A stretch of 12,384 nt of DNA from an uncultured Chlamydiae bacterium (GCA_937894565.1 CALBHK010000502.1:1-12384), one strand, 5' to 3'. Shown: positions 5,478 to 12,369, counted from the stretch's first letter. Program-made: numbers and translations. The notes: generated by a model from the sequence alone, not told the origin.

Positions 5478-7088
5478 ATGAAAGAATTTCTTAGAGCCAA
5501 TCAAACTGCCGGCCTTTTCATTGATAACCATCAACTTAAAATAGCCCAGTTAGTCGCTAAAAACAGAGAAATAGAGATCCACCACCTTGAAACGTTTTTC
5601 CTTACTATAGAAGAAGGGAACGAAAACGAACATGTAAAGCGGCTTTACAAAGTAAAAAACGCAGAAATTCCCGCTGAAATTGGAAAAAACTTCTTACCTG
5701 TAGGAGCGTTGGATGGCATCCACACACTAGTGCGCACCTTAAACATCAAAATCGGCAAACAAAAAGAGATCGATGCCGTGCTGGAATTTCAAGCCGAACC
5801 CTACATCCCATTTCCTTTTGATCAAGCTCTATTGGAAAGCCAAACTGTTTCTTTAAACAACTCAGGCTCTCAAGTTACTTTATTAGCTTCGCAAAAAGAG
5901 CACGTAGCTGAGCTCATCGATCTCTATAAACAAATTGGCATTGATCTGGAAATCATAGAATCCCTCCCCAGCTCTTTAGCTCACTTCGGCTATCATTACT
6001 GTTTTAAAAATTCCAACCGTTCTTACTTTGTGCTTCATATAGGAAAATTAAATACAGAATGTGTACTTGCCAAAGAAGGGACTTTAATAGCCTCTCACGC
6101 TATTGAAAACGGGATTAAACTGCTTAATTCAATAGAAGAAAAGCAAAGTTTTCTCAAAGAGATCTTAAAAACGCAATCGGCTCTTTCTAAACAGAGTAAA
6201 AAATTCCACCCTACTCAGCTTTTAGTCGTAGGAGAGGGGGCCAATGATCCTCTCTTAATGGAAAATCTTGCCAAAGAATTGAATTTAGAGCTGTGCTCAC
6301 CGTTCCTTGCCGAAAATATTAGTCTTTCCGACTTCAATAGCTACAGCGCAGCCATAGCCCTTGCCTTAAGCGCTCAGCAAAAGGCAACTCATCAGATCAA
6401 CTTTAGACAAAAAGAATTTTCCTATCCAAATCCTTGGAAACGCCTTAAAAAAACAACCTTCTTCTATTTAGGCGCCTCTTTATTTTGTGCAGCTGCCCTC
6501 TATTTTTTCTCTCTTCAATGGCAGCACCATAAAGAACAAGAAATTAGAGGAAAATATGCAGAACTTCTTGAAAGCTCTAATAGGGGTTATACAAACTTTG
6601 AGATGCGTTTTTTAAAAGAAAAGAAAAAGATCGCTAATATCTTGGAAAAAAATATCCAAAAACCCCAAAATCTATCCATCCAGGAGATCACCGAAAGGCT
6701 TCAATTCCTTCACTCCGAACTCACATCAACCCCTTCTCTATTTAATTTACACCCAAAACCTGCAAGGGTAAGCGATCTGCTTGCCTATTTGGCCACTCAC
6801 CAAAACGTCGTGGATGAAAATGGAGAGGCTTTAATCGAAATAGAGGCGATCTCTTACACAATGACAAAAAGACCTACAGATACCAATAAAAAACAAAGTT
6901 ACCAATTTCGCATAGAAATCGAATTCACAACCCCAATTCCTAAAATTGCAAGGGAGTTTCACGATGCCCTCATTAAAGAAAATGACTTTGTAGACCCTAA
7001 AGAAGAAGTTAAATGGAGCGCCAGCAGCGACCGCTACAAGGCCTCCTTTTTTTTAAGGGATAGAAAACCGATCAAAAAAGGATCTTAA
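5478..7088 (+). CDS. GspL-like (PilM-PilN fusion) secretion platform protein
   Basis: The 536-residue protein has the layout of GspL. A cytoplasmic actin/PilM-like domain (about 1-300) contains AGLFIDNHQLKIAQL (11-25) where PilM has its first phosphate loop, EPYIPFPFDQ (107-116) matching the PilM I-P-F-P motif, VLHIGKLNTECVLAKEGTLI (185-204) at the second phosphate-loop position, and LLVVGEGA (248-255). Then INFRQKEFSYPNPWKRLKK (307-325) matches the N-L-R-x-G-E-F segment of GspL just before the membrane. One membrane helix (about 327-346), a coiled region and a C-terminal periplasmic domain with ferredoxin-like strands follow. The phosphate-2 Asp is replaced (H187), suggesting weak or no ATP hydrolysis. 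GspL links the secretion ATPase GspE to the inner-membrane platform. It is followed after two bases by a GspM-like gene, which supports the call. It is normally annotated as hypothetical in chlamydiae. Confidence 0.75.
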   Translation: MKEFLRANQTAGLFIDNHQLKIAQLVAKNREIEIHHLETFFLTIEEGNENEHVKRLYKVKNAEIPAEIGKNFLPVGALDGIHTLVRTLNIKIGKQKEIDAVLEFQAEPYIPFPFDQALLESQTVSLNNSGSQVTLLASQKEHVAELIDLYKQIGIDLEIIESLPSSLAHFGYHYCFKNSNRSYFVLHIGKLNTECVLAKEGTLIASHAIENGIKLLNSIEEKQSFLKEILKTQSALSKQSKKFHPTQLLVVGEGANDPLLMENLAKELNLELCSPFLAENISLSDFNSYSAAIALALSAQQKATHQINFRQKEFSYPNPWKRLKKTTFFYLGASLFCAAALYFFSLQWQHHKEQEIRGKYAELLESSNRGYTNFEMRFLKEKKKIANILEKNIQKPQNLSIQEITERLQFLHSELTSTPSLFNLHPKPARVSDLLAYLATHQNVVDENGEALIEIEAISYTMTKRPTDTNKKQSYQFRIEIEFTTPIPKIAREFHDALIKENDFVDPKEEVKWSASSDRYKASFFLRDRKPIKKGS

Positions 7089-7090
7089 AT

Positions 7091-7702
7091 ATGCCTATTC
7101 CCCCACATAGAATGCTTCTCTACATTACATTGAGCGCCCTGCTGCCACTTGCCTATTTTGCAGTAGATACCTTTATTTCATTAGAAAAATTAAAGCAAAT
7201 TAATGAACGCATAAACGCCATAGAACTTCTCTCTTCCCAAAAAGAACAACAGGAAGCAGAAAATCTTTCTGTGCGCGATCATTTTCTTGATTCCGACCAT
7301 TTTTATATCGATCAATACATCGAGCCTCTTCGTTTACGTACTCATGAAGTGGAAGTGTTACAGAAAATTTCTGAACAAAATCACGTAGTAGAAGATGAAG
7401 CGGCAAAAAAAAGACTTGCCTACTTACTTAATCAGAATAAAATTGCATTCACCGAAGGGGTTGTCGAATCGTATCCCTATTTCACCGAAACTACAGAAAC
7501 GCTTCAAAAACCGGTAGAAGTCGATGCTAAAGATGTAGAAAAACTCTTAGCCCTCATTGAAGGTGTGGAAATAGATGGCTTTGAAGCAGGGCCTAATCGC
7601 CCCCAGCTTTTAATTACCGACTTTAAATTGGAAAAGAAAAATCGATCCGAAGCAGAGGCTTACCTTCTCAATTTAAAATTACTAAAACGCGAATTTTTTT
7701 AA
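7091..7702 (+). CDS. GspM/PilO-like inner-membrane platform protein
   Basis: The 203-residue protein has a very short cytoplasmic N-terminus (MPIPPHR), one membrane helix (about 8-27), a charged coiled-coil stretch (about 31-62) and a periplasmic domain whose end (LLITDFKLEKKNRSEAEAYLLNLKLLKREFF) has paired beta strands as in the ferredoxin-like fold of GspM and PilO. Sequence motifs are weak, as usual for this family, so the call rests on topology, size and position directly after the GspL-like gene. GspL and GspM are encoded together in most T2SS operons. The ATG lies two bases after the previous stop, with AAAAAAGGA (7075-7083) as a ribosome site. The stop overlaps the next gene's Shine-Dalgarno sequence. 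Confidence 0.65.
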   Translation: MPIPPHRMLLYITLSALLPLAYFAVDTFISLEKLKQINERINAIELLSSQKEQQEAENLSVRDHFLDSDHFYIDQYIEPLRLRTHEVEVLQKISEQNHVVEDEAAKKRLAYLLNQNKIAFTEGVVESYPYFTETTETLQKPVEVDAKDVEKLLALIEGVEIDGFEAGPNRPQLLITDFKLEKKNRSEAEAYLLNLKLLKREFF

Positions 7703-7707
7703 GGAAA
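7701..7707 (+). promoter_or_regulatory. Shine-Dalgarno separated from its likely gene
   Basis: AAGGAAA sits at the stop of the GspM-like gene, about 10 bases before an ATG at 7716. From that ATG a 68-codon frame runs through simple repeats and a palindrome before reaching the lipoprotein's own ATG at 7920. This site probably once served the lipoprotein start directly. Confidence 0.55.
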
Positions 7708-7723
7708 CAAGACACATGCAACA

Positions 7724-7747
7724 AAATAGAAATAGAAATAGAAATAG
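7724..7747 (+). repeat. Tandem AAATAG repeat, 4 copies
   Basis: Four exact copies of the hexamer AAATAG stand just before a purine-rich 17-base link (AGATAAAGAGAAGAGCC) and the left arm of the palindromic element at 7765. A different purine-rich array stands at the same relative place before the copy at 12277. Confidence 0.9.
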
Positions 7748-7764
7748 AGATAAAGAGAAGAGCC

Positions 7765-7892
7765 AACCGCAGAGCCGCAAAGTACGCCGAGAAAACGCGG
7801 AGAGTAAAAAATTCTCGGCAGCTCTTATTATTAAAAAACAAAACCTAAAATATCCTCTGCGTTTCCTCAGCGTACTTTGCGGCTCTGCGGTT
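7765..7892. mobile_element. MITE-like palindromic element, copy 1
   Basis: The arms 7765-7803 and 7854-7892 are 39 bases each and reverse complementary at 35 positions, around a 50-base AT-rich centre with no gene. The arm begins AACCGCAGAGCCGCAAAG. The right arm matches the repeat at 12277-12315 at 38 of 39 positions, so this is a dispersed family. Similar C-G-C-A-G-A-G repeats are common in many bacterial genomes and often give spurious peptides such as LSVLCGSAVN. The element lies between the GspM-like gene and the lipoprotein start and should form a long hairpin in the operon mRNA. Confidence 0.85.
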
Positions 7893-7919
7893 AATTCCTC
7901 TTACACAAGAGTTAACCTG

Positions 7920-9131
7920 ATGCGCCTATCCTGTTCTTATTCTTTTCTTTTTTCTTTATTTACCCTGTTTATTTTAACAGCTTGTGGGTCTGTTCAGGAA
8001 GTAGAGCCTGGAAAACTCATCGCCATCAACATCATCGATCGTAACGGCTTTACAGAAACAGTTAATAGCCAAGAGCGCCTACAGCAATACGAGCGCGTTA
8101 ATTTCACCTCCAATCTACCCTATGATAAAGTCACGCGTATTTTTAGCCGGGATGCCGAAGGCAATGTCCGGGCAATTATGACAAACTACTACCCCAATGG
8201 AGGTCCTAAACAATATTTAGAAGTTCTAAATGGTAGAGCTTATGGAACTTATAAAGAATGGCATGAAAATGGAACTCAACGTCTGCAAGCCTTTTTAGTT
8301 GGTGGAGAAGGGGATTTAGACCTTTCTCATGCAAGTGGCTGGCAATTTGATGACATGAGCTATGCTTGGGATGATCAAGGTCAAAAAGTAGCCTCCATTC
8401 CCTATTCAAAAGGAAAAATGGAGGGCACGGCAGAATTTTATTTTCCAAATGGCTCGTTGAAGCAAACCCTTCATTACTTTTCTGGAATGCTGGAAGGACC
8501 GTCTACCACCTATTATTTCAATCAATCTATAGCCTACTCTGAAAACTATCAAAATGGCTTTTTGCAAACAGGAGAGTATAACAATTTTTTAGGGGAAAAA
8601 TGTGCTGAAATTATAAATGGAAAAGGCAAACGCTGCATCTACCAAGATGACGGCTCTTATGTGATTGAAACCTTTTATCAAGGAATGCTGGAAGGAGAAA
8701 TCAGTCATTATACATCTCAAAATCAATTGGAAAGACAGTACTTTATTAAAAATGGACAAAAAACAGGCGAAGAAACTCTCTATTATACCTCTAGCCCCCA
8801 CCTTGCCCCAAAGTTACTACTTACATGGAACGCAGGGGTTTTACAAGGAACAACTAAAACTTGGTATGCTAATGGAAAAATGGAAAGCCGACGCGAAATA
8901 AGCCAAAACAAAAAAAATGGCTTAAGCACAGCTTGGTATAAAGATGGCAGTTTAATGCTAATAGAAGAGTATGAACGCGATAAGCTCATGAAAGGCGAAT
9001 ACTTTAAAAAGGGAGAAAAACAAGCTGTTTCACGCATTGAAAATGGCGAGGGCGTAGCTACTTTATTTGATGCCGATGGGCGTTTTTTACAAAAAATCAC
9101 CTACCGTGGCTACGAGCCTCTTTTACCTTGA
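7920..9131 (+). CDS. Lipoprotein with YwqK/MORN-type repeats
   Basis: From the ATG at 7920 the 403-residue protein starts with a lipoprotein signal: Arg at 2, a hydrophobic stretch 8-19 and lipobox LTAC with the lipidated Cys at 22. The rest carries repeated aromatic strand pairs of the YwqK/MORN-variant type: YYPNGGPKQYLEV...GTYKEWHENG (90-118), YSKGKMEGTAEFYFPNGSLK (162-181), YQGMLEGEISHYTSQNQLE (253-271), GVLQGTTKTWYANGKMESR (306-324) and NGLSTAWYKDGSLMLIEEY (333-351). Such repeats form extended beta sheets for protein or lipid contacts; the YwqK 'antitoxin' name is not supported here by any toxin neighbour. An in-frame ATG at 7716 would add 68 repeat-derived residues and bury the signal, so I prefer 7920. 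It ends the gspL-gspM-like operon, so a role in the secretion machine is possible. The stop overlaps ygfA by four bases. Confidence 0.85.
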   Translation: MRLSCSYSFLFSLFTLFILTACGSVQEVEPGKLIAINIIDRNGFTETVNSQERLQQYERVNFTSNLPYDKVTRIFSRDAEGNVRAIMTNYYPNGGPKQYLEVLNGRAYGTYKEWHENGTQRLQAFLVGGEGDLDLSHASGWQFDDMSYAWDDQGQKVASIPYSKGKMEGTAEFYFPNGSLKQTLHYFSGMLEGPSTTYYFNQSIAYSENYQNGFLQTGEYNNFLGEKCAEIINGKGKRCIYQDDGSYVIETFYQGMLEGEISHYTSQNQLERQYFIKNGQKTGEETLYYTSSPHLAPKLLLTWNAGVLQGTTKTWYANGKMESRREISQNKKNGLSTAWYKDGSLMLIEEYERDKLMKGEYFKKGEKQAVSRIENGEGVATLFDADGRFLQKITYRGYEPLLP

Positions 9132-9661
9132 ACAAAGAATCTATCCGACAGATTATGCGCTCTAAAAGAGATTGTCTTTCACAAGAAAGACGTGAGTCCG
9201 CTCATAAAAAAGGATTTTCTCTCATAAGCTCTCTTATTCAAGATAAGCAGCTTATTTTATCTTATAGTTCTTTTGGCTCAGAATTTGATATGCAGATGAT
9301 AAATCAACTGTTAGCTAAGGGGGGCAGGTTAACCCTTCCTCGCATGGAAAAAGACCATTTAAAACCCTATTTAGTAAGAAATCTTCACGATTGCATTAAA
9401 AATAGATGGGGTATTGATGAGCCCGATCCTGAAAAATGTGTTTTAGCAGATGAATTAAAAATTGATGCTGTTTTAGTGCCCGCTATTTGCTTTGATTCTA
9501 CTAGCCATCGTTTAGGATATGGAAAGGGATTTTATGACAAGCTGCTTCCCCAATTAAAAAGAGCAAGAACAATTGGAATTGGTTATAGCGAACAATTATG
9601 GGAAGGCCCTCTTCCTAGAGGGCCTTTAGATCACGTACTAGATGAAATTTTATTAATTTAA
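9128..9661 (+). CDS. ygfA: 5-formyltetrahydrofolate cyclo-ligase
   Basis: This enzyme converts 5-formyltetrahydrofolate plus ATP to 5,10-methenyltetrahydrofolate, returning folate to the one-carbon pool. The 177-residue protein has the family's N-terminal basic segment (MNKESIRQIMRSKRD), WGIDEP (94-99), VPAICFD (117-123) and the signature RLGYGKGFYDKLL (128-140) that binds nucleotide phosphate. The start is TTG at 9128, overlapping the lipoprotein stop as TTGA. It gives the normal N-terminus and length, whereas the first ATG (9155) would remove conserved basic residues. It is probably translated by coupling with the gene before it. The 3' end overlaps the recA 3' end by nine bases on the opposite strand. 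A strong hairpin lies inside its last codons. Confidence 0.93.
   Translation: MNKESIRQIMRSKRDCLSQERRESAHKKGFSLISSLIQDKQLILSYSSFGSEFDMQMINQLLAKGGRLTLPRMEKDHLKPYLVRNLHDCIKNRWGIDEPDPEKCVLADELKIDAVLVPAICFDSTSHRLGYGKGFYDKLLPQLKRARTIGIGYSEQLWEGPLPRGPLDHVLDEILLI
9603..9626. repeat. GC-rich hairpin inside the ygfA 3' end
   Basis: AAGGCCCTC (9603-9611) and GAGGGCCTT (9618-9626) form a perfect 9-bp stem with a six-base loop TTCCTA. It lies within ygfA codons and 26 bases beyond the recA stop on the other strand. It could act as a shared terminator or pausing site for the two convergent genes, but no strong T-run follows. Confidence 0.6.
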
Positions 9662-10699
9662 AGCTGGCTCTACTTCTGCTTCACTTACAATTGCCGCTCC
9701 GCTGCGTTTTTTACACTCATCCATCACCTTTTTCTTTAATTCCTCTAAAAGAACATGGTTTGTTTCTAATAGATCGCAAACCGTCTGACGCCCTTGTCCC
9801 AAACGTTCCGTTCCATAACTAAACCAAGCGCCTTTTTTAGTAATGATCTCATACTCCACACCCAAATCTACAACTGTCCCAATTTCATAAATACCCTTAT
9901 TAAATATAATATCAAACTCTCCAATACGGAATGGGGGGGCCATTTTATTTTTTACAACCTTCACACGCACTCTATTACCCACTTCTTCTTCACCCACTTT
10001 TATACCGCCTGTACGTCTAATATCTAAGCGAACAGATGCATAAAATTTCAGGGCACGACCTCCTGTCGTCGTTTCTGGGTTACCATAAACAACTCCAATT
10101 TTCTCACGTACCTGGTTAATAAAAACAGCGCACGTATTGCTGCGGGCAAGAGCTGCTGTTAATTTACGCATTGCCTGAGACATCATACGAGCTTGTAGTC
10201 CCATGAAAGAATCGCCGATCTCTCCTTCCAACTCAGCTTTAGGAACAAGAGCTGCTACAGAATCGATAATGATGATATCCACAGCATTAGAACGCGCTAA
10301 CGTCTCTGCAATATTAAGTGCTTCTTCCCCGCTATCCGGCTGGCAGATCAATAAATCATTGATATTTACCCCAATTTTTTCTGCGTAACCGGGATCTAAT
10401 GCATGCTCAGCATCAATATAAGCAGCAAGGCCTCCTTCTTTTTGAGCATTGGCAACAAGATGCAAAGCTAAAGTAGATTTACCGGAAGATTCAGGTCCGT
10501 AAATTTCAACGATACGACCTCTGGGAACGCCCCCAATACCCAAAGCAACATCTAAAGTAAGAGCACCCGTCTTAATCACTTGAATAGAGCGGATTGCGGC
10601 TTTGGCTCCAAGAGACATGATAGCTCCGTCCCCAAACTGTTTTTTAATATAACTTAAAGCATTTTCTAACGCCTTTTTACGATCAGGTTCCTGAGACAT
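9653..10699 (-). CDS. recA: Recombinase RecA
   Basis: RecA is the ATP-dependent strand-exchange protein of homologous recombination and repair. The 348-residue protein has all core motifs: Walker A GPESSGKST (68-76), the acidic segment YIDAEHALDP (94-103), Walker B DIIIIDS (141-147), the loop 1 region around ELEGEIGDSFMGLQARMMSQAMRK (156-179), INQVREKIGVVYGNPETTTGGRALKFY (194-220) spanning loop 2, and a C-terminal domain ending in an acidic tail. The length is normal. A perfect AAGGAG ribosome site lies five bases before the ATG, and a candidate promoter lies upstream. No LexA-type operator is visible, which fits the absence of a classic SOS regulon in chlamydiae. Orientation opposite to ygfA and eno makes it a one-gene unit here. 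Confidence 0.98.
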   Translation of the reverse strand: MSQEPDRKKALENALSYIKKQFGDGAIMSLGAKAAIRSIQVIKTGALTLDVALGIGGVPRGRIVEIYGPESSGKSTLALHLVANAQKEGGLAAYIDAEHALDPGYAEKIGVNINDLLICQPDSGEEALNIAETLARSNAVDIIIIDSVAALVPKAELEGEIGDSFMGLQARMMSQAMRKLTAALARSNTCAVFINQVREKIGVVYGNPETTTGGRALKFYASVRLDIRRTGGIKVGEEEVGNRVRVKVVKNKMAPPFRIGEFDIIFNKGIYEIGTVVDLGVEYEIITKKGAWFSYGTERLGQGRQTVCDLLETNHVLLEELKKKVMDECKKRSGAAIVSEAEVEPALN

Positions 10700-10738
10700 G
10701 GTAACTCCTTAAATAAATTAGATGATGATGAAGGATTA

Positions 10739-10767
10739 AGCATACAAGATGCTTTGGATATTTGCAA
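10739..10767 (-). promoter_or_regulatory. Candidate recA promoter
   Basis: On the minus strand TTGCAA (10767-10762) and TATGCT (10744-10739) are 17 bases apart, each matching four of six consensus positions. They lie about 40 bases before the recA ATG. No dyad resembling an SOS box overlaps them. Confidence 0.4.
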
Positions 10768-10818
10768 TTTTAGAACAAATTATTTAAAAGAGGGATAACC
10801 AAAAGTGTTAACAGAAAG

Positions 10819-10974
10819 AAAAAAAAACAGGATTGTAGGATCGCCCTTCGGACGGCAGGATAAAAATACCGGTTAAAATGTTTCATGGCTAAAAAAAACA
10901 TTTAATTTAATAATCTTGCTTAAATTTTCTTATCCTGCCGCCTGAAGGGCGATCCTACTATCCTGTTTTTTTTT
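10819..10974. mobile_element. MITE-like palindromic element with A9/T9 ends
   Basis: The arms 10819-10863 and 10930-10974 are 45 bases each and reverse complementary at 42 positions. The left arm begins with nine A and the right arm ends with nine T. The core contains GTAGGATCGCCCTTC and GGCAGGATAA. The 66-base AT-rich centre has no coding capacity. The build (about 45-base inverted ends, short centre) resembles the element at 7765 but the sequence is a different family. The hairpin plus T9 could also act as an intrinsic terminator on either strand, 27 bases before eno. Confidence 0.85.
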
Positions 10975-11001
10975 ACTCCAATTTTAGAGACAAAAAGATA
11001 T

Positions 11002-12225
11002 ATGACAAAAATTAAAAATATACATGCTATAGAAATTCTTGATTCTAGAGGTAATCCTACCATACAGGTCCAACTGACCACAGACAATAATCACAGCGTC
11101 TTTTCCTCTGTGCCTTCAGGAGCTTCGACAGGAGAACACGAAGCGTTAGAATTACGAGATGGTGATCCCAAACGCTACTTAGGTAAAGGGGTACTTAAAG
11201 CCATCCACAACATCAATCAGACCATCCAAAAAGCGTTAGTTGGTGAGGTTTTAGATAGTCAACAACGGTTAGACCATCTTCTTATCGAACTGGATGGGAC
11301 CCCAAATAAATCTAAACTGGGCTCTAATGCTATTTTAGGAGTCTCCTTAGCTATTGCAAAAGCTATTGCAATCTCCAACAAACTCCCTCTTTATGCTTCT
11401 ATCGGAAATGGAAAAAAACTCCCCATCCCTATGATGAATGTCCTCAATGGGGGGGTGCACGCTGATAATGGGATTGATTTTCAAGAGTTCATGATTCAAC
11501 CTATTGGTGCTTCCACGTTTGCTGAATCTCTACGCTGCGGGGTTGAAATTTTTCACCACTTAAAAGCTCTTTTAAAACAAAAGGGTTATTCTACCGCAGT
11601 GGGAGATGAAGGTGGCTTTGCCCCCAAACTACACTCTCACGAAGAGGCATTGGAATTGATTTTAAAATCTATCGAAAAAGCTGGTTATCAAGCAAAAAAA
11701 GAGGTTTGTTTAGCACTCGATTGCGCAGCTTCCGAATTTTATGATAAAACAACTGGCACCTATTTAGGAAAAAACAGTGAAAAACAAATTGATCTTTTGG
11801 AAAAATTAGCCCAAAACTATCCCATTAGCTCTATTGAAGATGGATTGGATCAAAATGATTGGGAAGGATGGAATCAATTAACAAAACGTTTAGGAAAAAT
11901 TCAAATTGTCGGTGATGATCTATTTGTCACAAACCCACATTTTCTTAAAAAAGGCATTCAAGAAAGTGTTGCAAATGCTATTTTAATTAAACTCAATCAG
12001 ATCGGCACGTTAACAGAGACACTTGAAACGATCAAACTGGCACAAAAAAACAATTACGGCACCATTATTTCACACAGATCTGGGGAGACCGAAGACACCT
12101 TTATTGCAGATTTAGCTGTAGCAACAAACGCAGGACAAATCAAAACAGGATCTTTATGCAGAAGCGAAAGAGTTGCTAAATACAACCGCCTCCTTCAAAT
12201 CGAAGCAGAGATAAAAGAGAGATAA
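11002..12225 (+). CDS. eno: Enolase, shortened C-terminus
   Basis: Enolase interconverts 2-phosphoglycerate and phosphoenolpyruvate in glycolysis. The 407-residue protein carries the full active site: SGASTGEHEA (39-48), substrate His 153 and Glu 162 in GGVHADN...QEFMIQP, Glu 203 in GDEGGFAP, magnesium ligands Asp 240 (LALDCAASEFY), Glu 279 (SIEDG) and Asp 306 (VGDDLF), catalytic Lys 330 (LIKLNQIGT), HRS 358-360 and Lys 381 (KTGSLCR). It should be catalytically competent. It is about 25 residues shorter than E. coli enolase: some loops are shorter, and the usual tail after ...YNRLLQIEAE, roughly 15-18 residues, is missing. The final codons and stop lie inside an 11-base tandem repeat, so the tail was probably lost when repeat DNA arose there. 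The ribosome site is weak, and a palindromic element sits 27 bases upstream. Confidence 0.95.
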   Translation: MTKIKNIHAIEILDSRGNPTIQVQLTTDNNHSVFSSVPSGASTGEHEALELRDGDPKRYLGKGVLKAIHNINQTIQKALVGEVLDSQQRLDHLLIELDGTPNKSKLGSNAILGVSLAIAKAIAISNKLPLYASIGNGKKLPIPMMNVLNGGVHADNGIDFQEFMIQPIGASTFAESLRCGVEIFHHLKALLKQKGYSTAVGDEGGFAPKLHSHEEALELILKSIEKAGYQAKKEVCLALDCAASEFYDKTTGTYLGKNSEKQIDLLEKLAQNYPISSIEDGLDQNDWEGWNQLTKRLGKIQIVGDDLFVTNPHFLKKGIQESVANAILIKLNQIGTLTETLETIKLAQKNNYGTIISHRSGETEDTFIADLAVATNAGQIKTGSLCRSERVAKYNRLLQIEAEIKER

Positions 12226-12261
12226 AAGAGAGATAAAAGAGAGATAAAAGAGAGATAAAAG
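12207..12261 (+). repeat. 11-bp tandem repeat, 5 copies, overlapping the eno end
   Basis: Five exact copies of AGAGATAAAAG run from inside the last codons of eno past its stop (12223-12225). Since the unit is not a multiple of three and the stop lies in the second copy, changes in copy number further downstream would not alter the protein. The array leads directly into the repeat arm at 12277. Confidence 0.95.
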
Positions 12262-12276
12262 AGAAAGAGGAAAGTT

Positions 12277-12315
12277 AACCGCAGAGCCGCAAAGTACGCT
12301 GAGGAAACGCTGAGG
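12277..12315 (+). mobile_element. Second copy (single arm) of the 7765 palindrome family
   Basis: These 39 bases match the reverse complement of the right arm at 7854-7892 at 38 positions and the left arm at 7765-7803 slightly less well. No inverted partner is seen before the window ends 69 bases later, so this is either a solo arm or an element cut by the window edge. An AGAGGAA segment just before it (12265-12271) is also shared with the outer flank of the 7854 arm. Confidence 0.85.
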
Positions 12316-12350
12316 GGTACAAAGATTTTTGCTATGTAACTCCACAAATT

Positions 12351-12369
12351 CAACGCAAAGGCGCAAAGG
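12351..12369 (+). repeat. CGCAAAG-type short repeat
   Basis: CAACGCAAAGGCGCAAAGG contains CGCAAAG twice, in the same style as the CCGCAAAG within the arm at 12277. It may be part of a related repeat that continues beyond the window. Confidence 0.45.

Larger units (their letters stand above)
10700..11001. other. recA-eno divergent gap
   Basis: This 302-base gap holds, from left to right, the recA ribosome site (AAGGAG on the minus strand, 10705-10710), a candidate recA promoter (10739-10767), a short AT-rich stretch and the palindromic element 10819-10974. The last 27 bases before eno contain only a weak purine ribosome site. I see no small gene. Confidence 0.7.

Noticed and set aside
8783..9100. 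Minus-strand 105-codon open frame inside the lipoprotein gene
   Set aside because: It is a mirror of the repeat-rich lipoprotein coding sequence, with no independent support.
7920..9131. Toxin-antitoxin system based on YwqK naming
   Set aside because: The repeat type carries that label in databases, but no toxin gene is adjacent and the protein is a long lipoprotein in a secretion-type operon.
10700..10818. SOS (LexA) operator upstream of recA
   Set aside because: I found no CTGT-N8-ACAG dyad or Gram-positive type box near the candidate promoter.
12207..12261. Possible CRISPR array
   Set aside because: The 11-bp units are directly contiguous with no unique spacers and there are no cas genes.
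12154..12366. Minus-strand 70-codon open frame over the eno end
   Set aside because: It is antisense to eno and its residues derive from the tandem array and the repeat arm (RFLSVLCGSAVN is the repeat translated), so it is not a gene.
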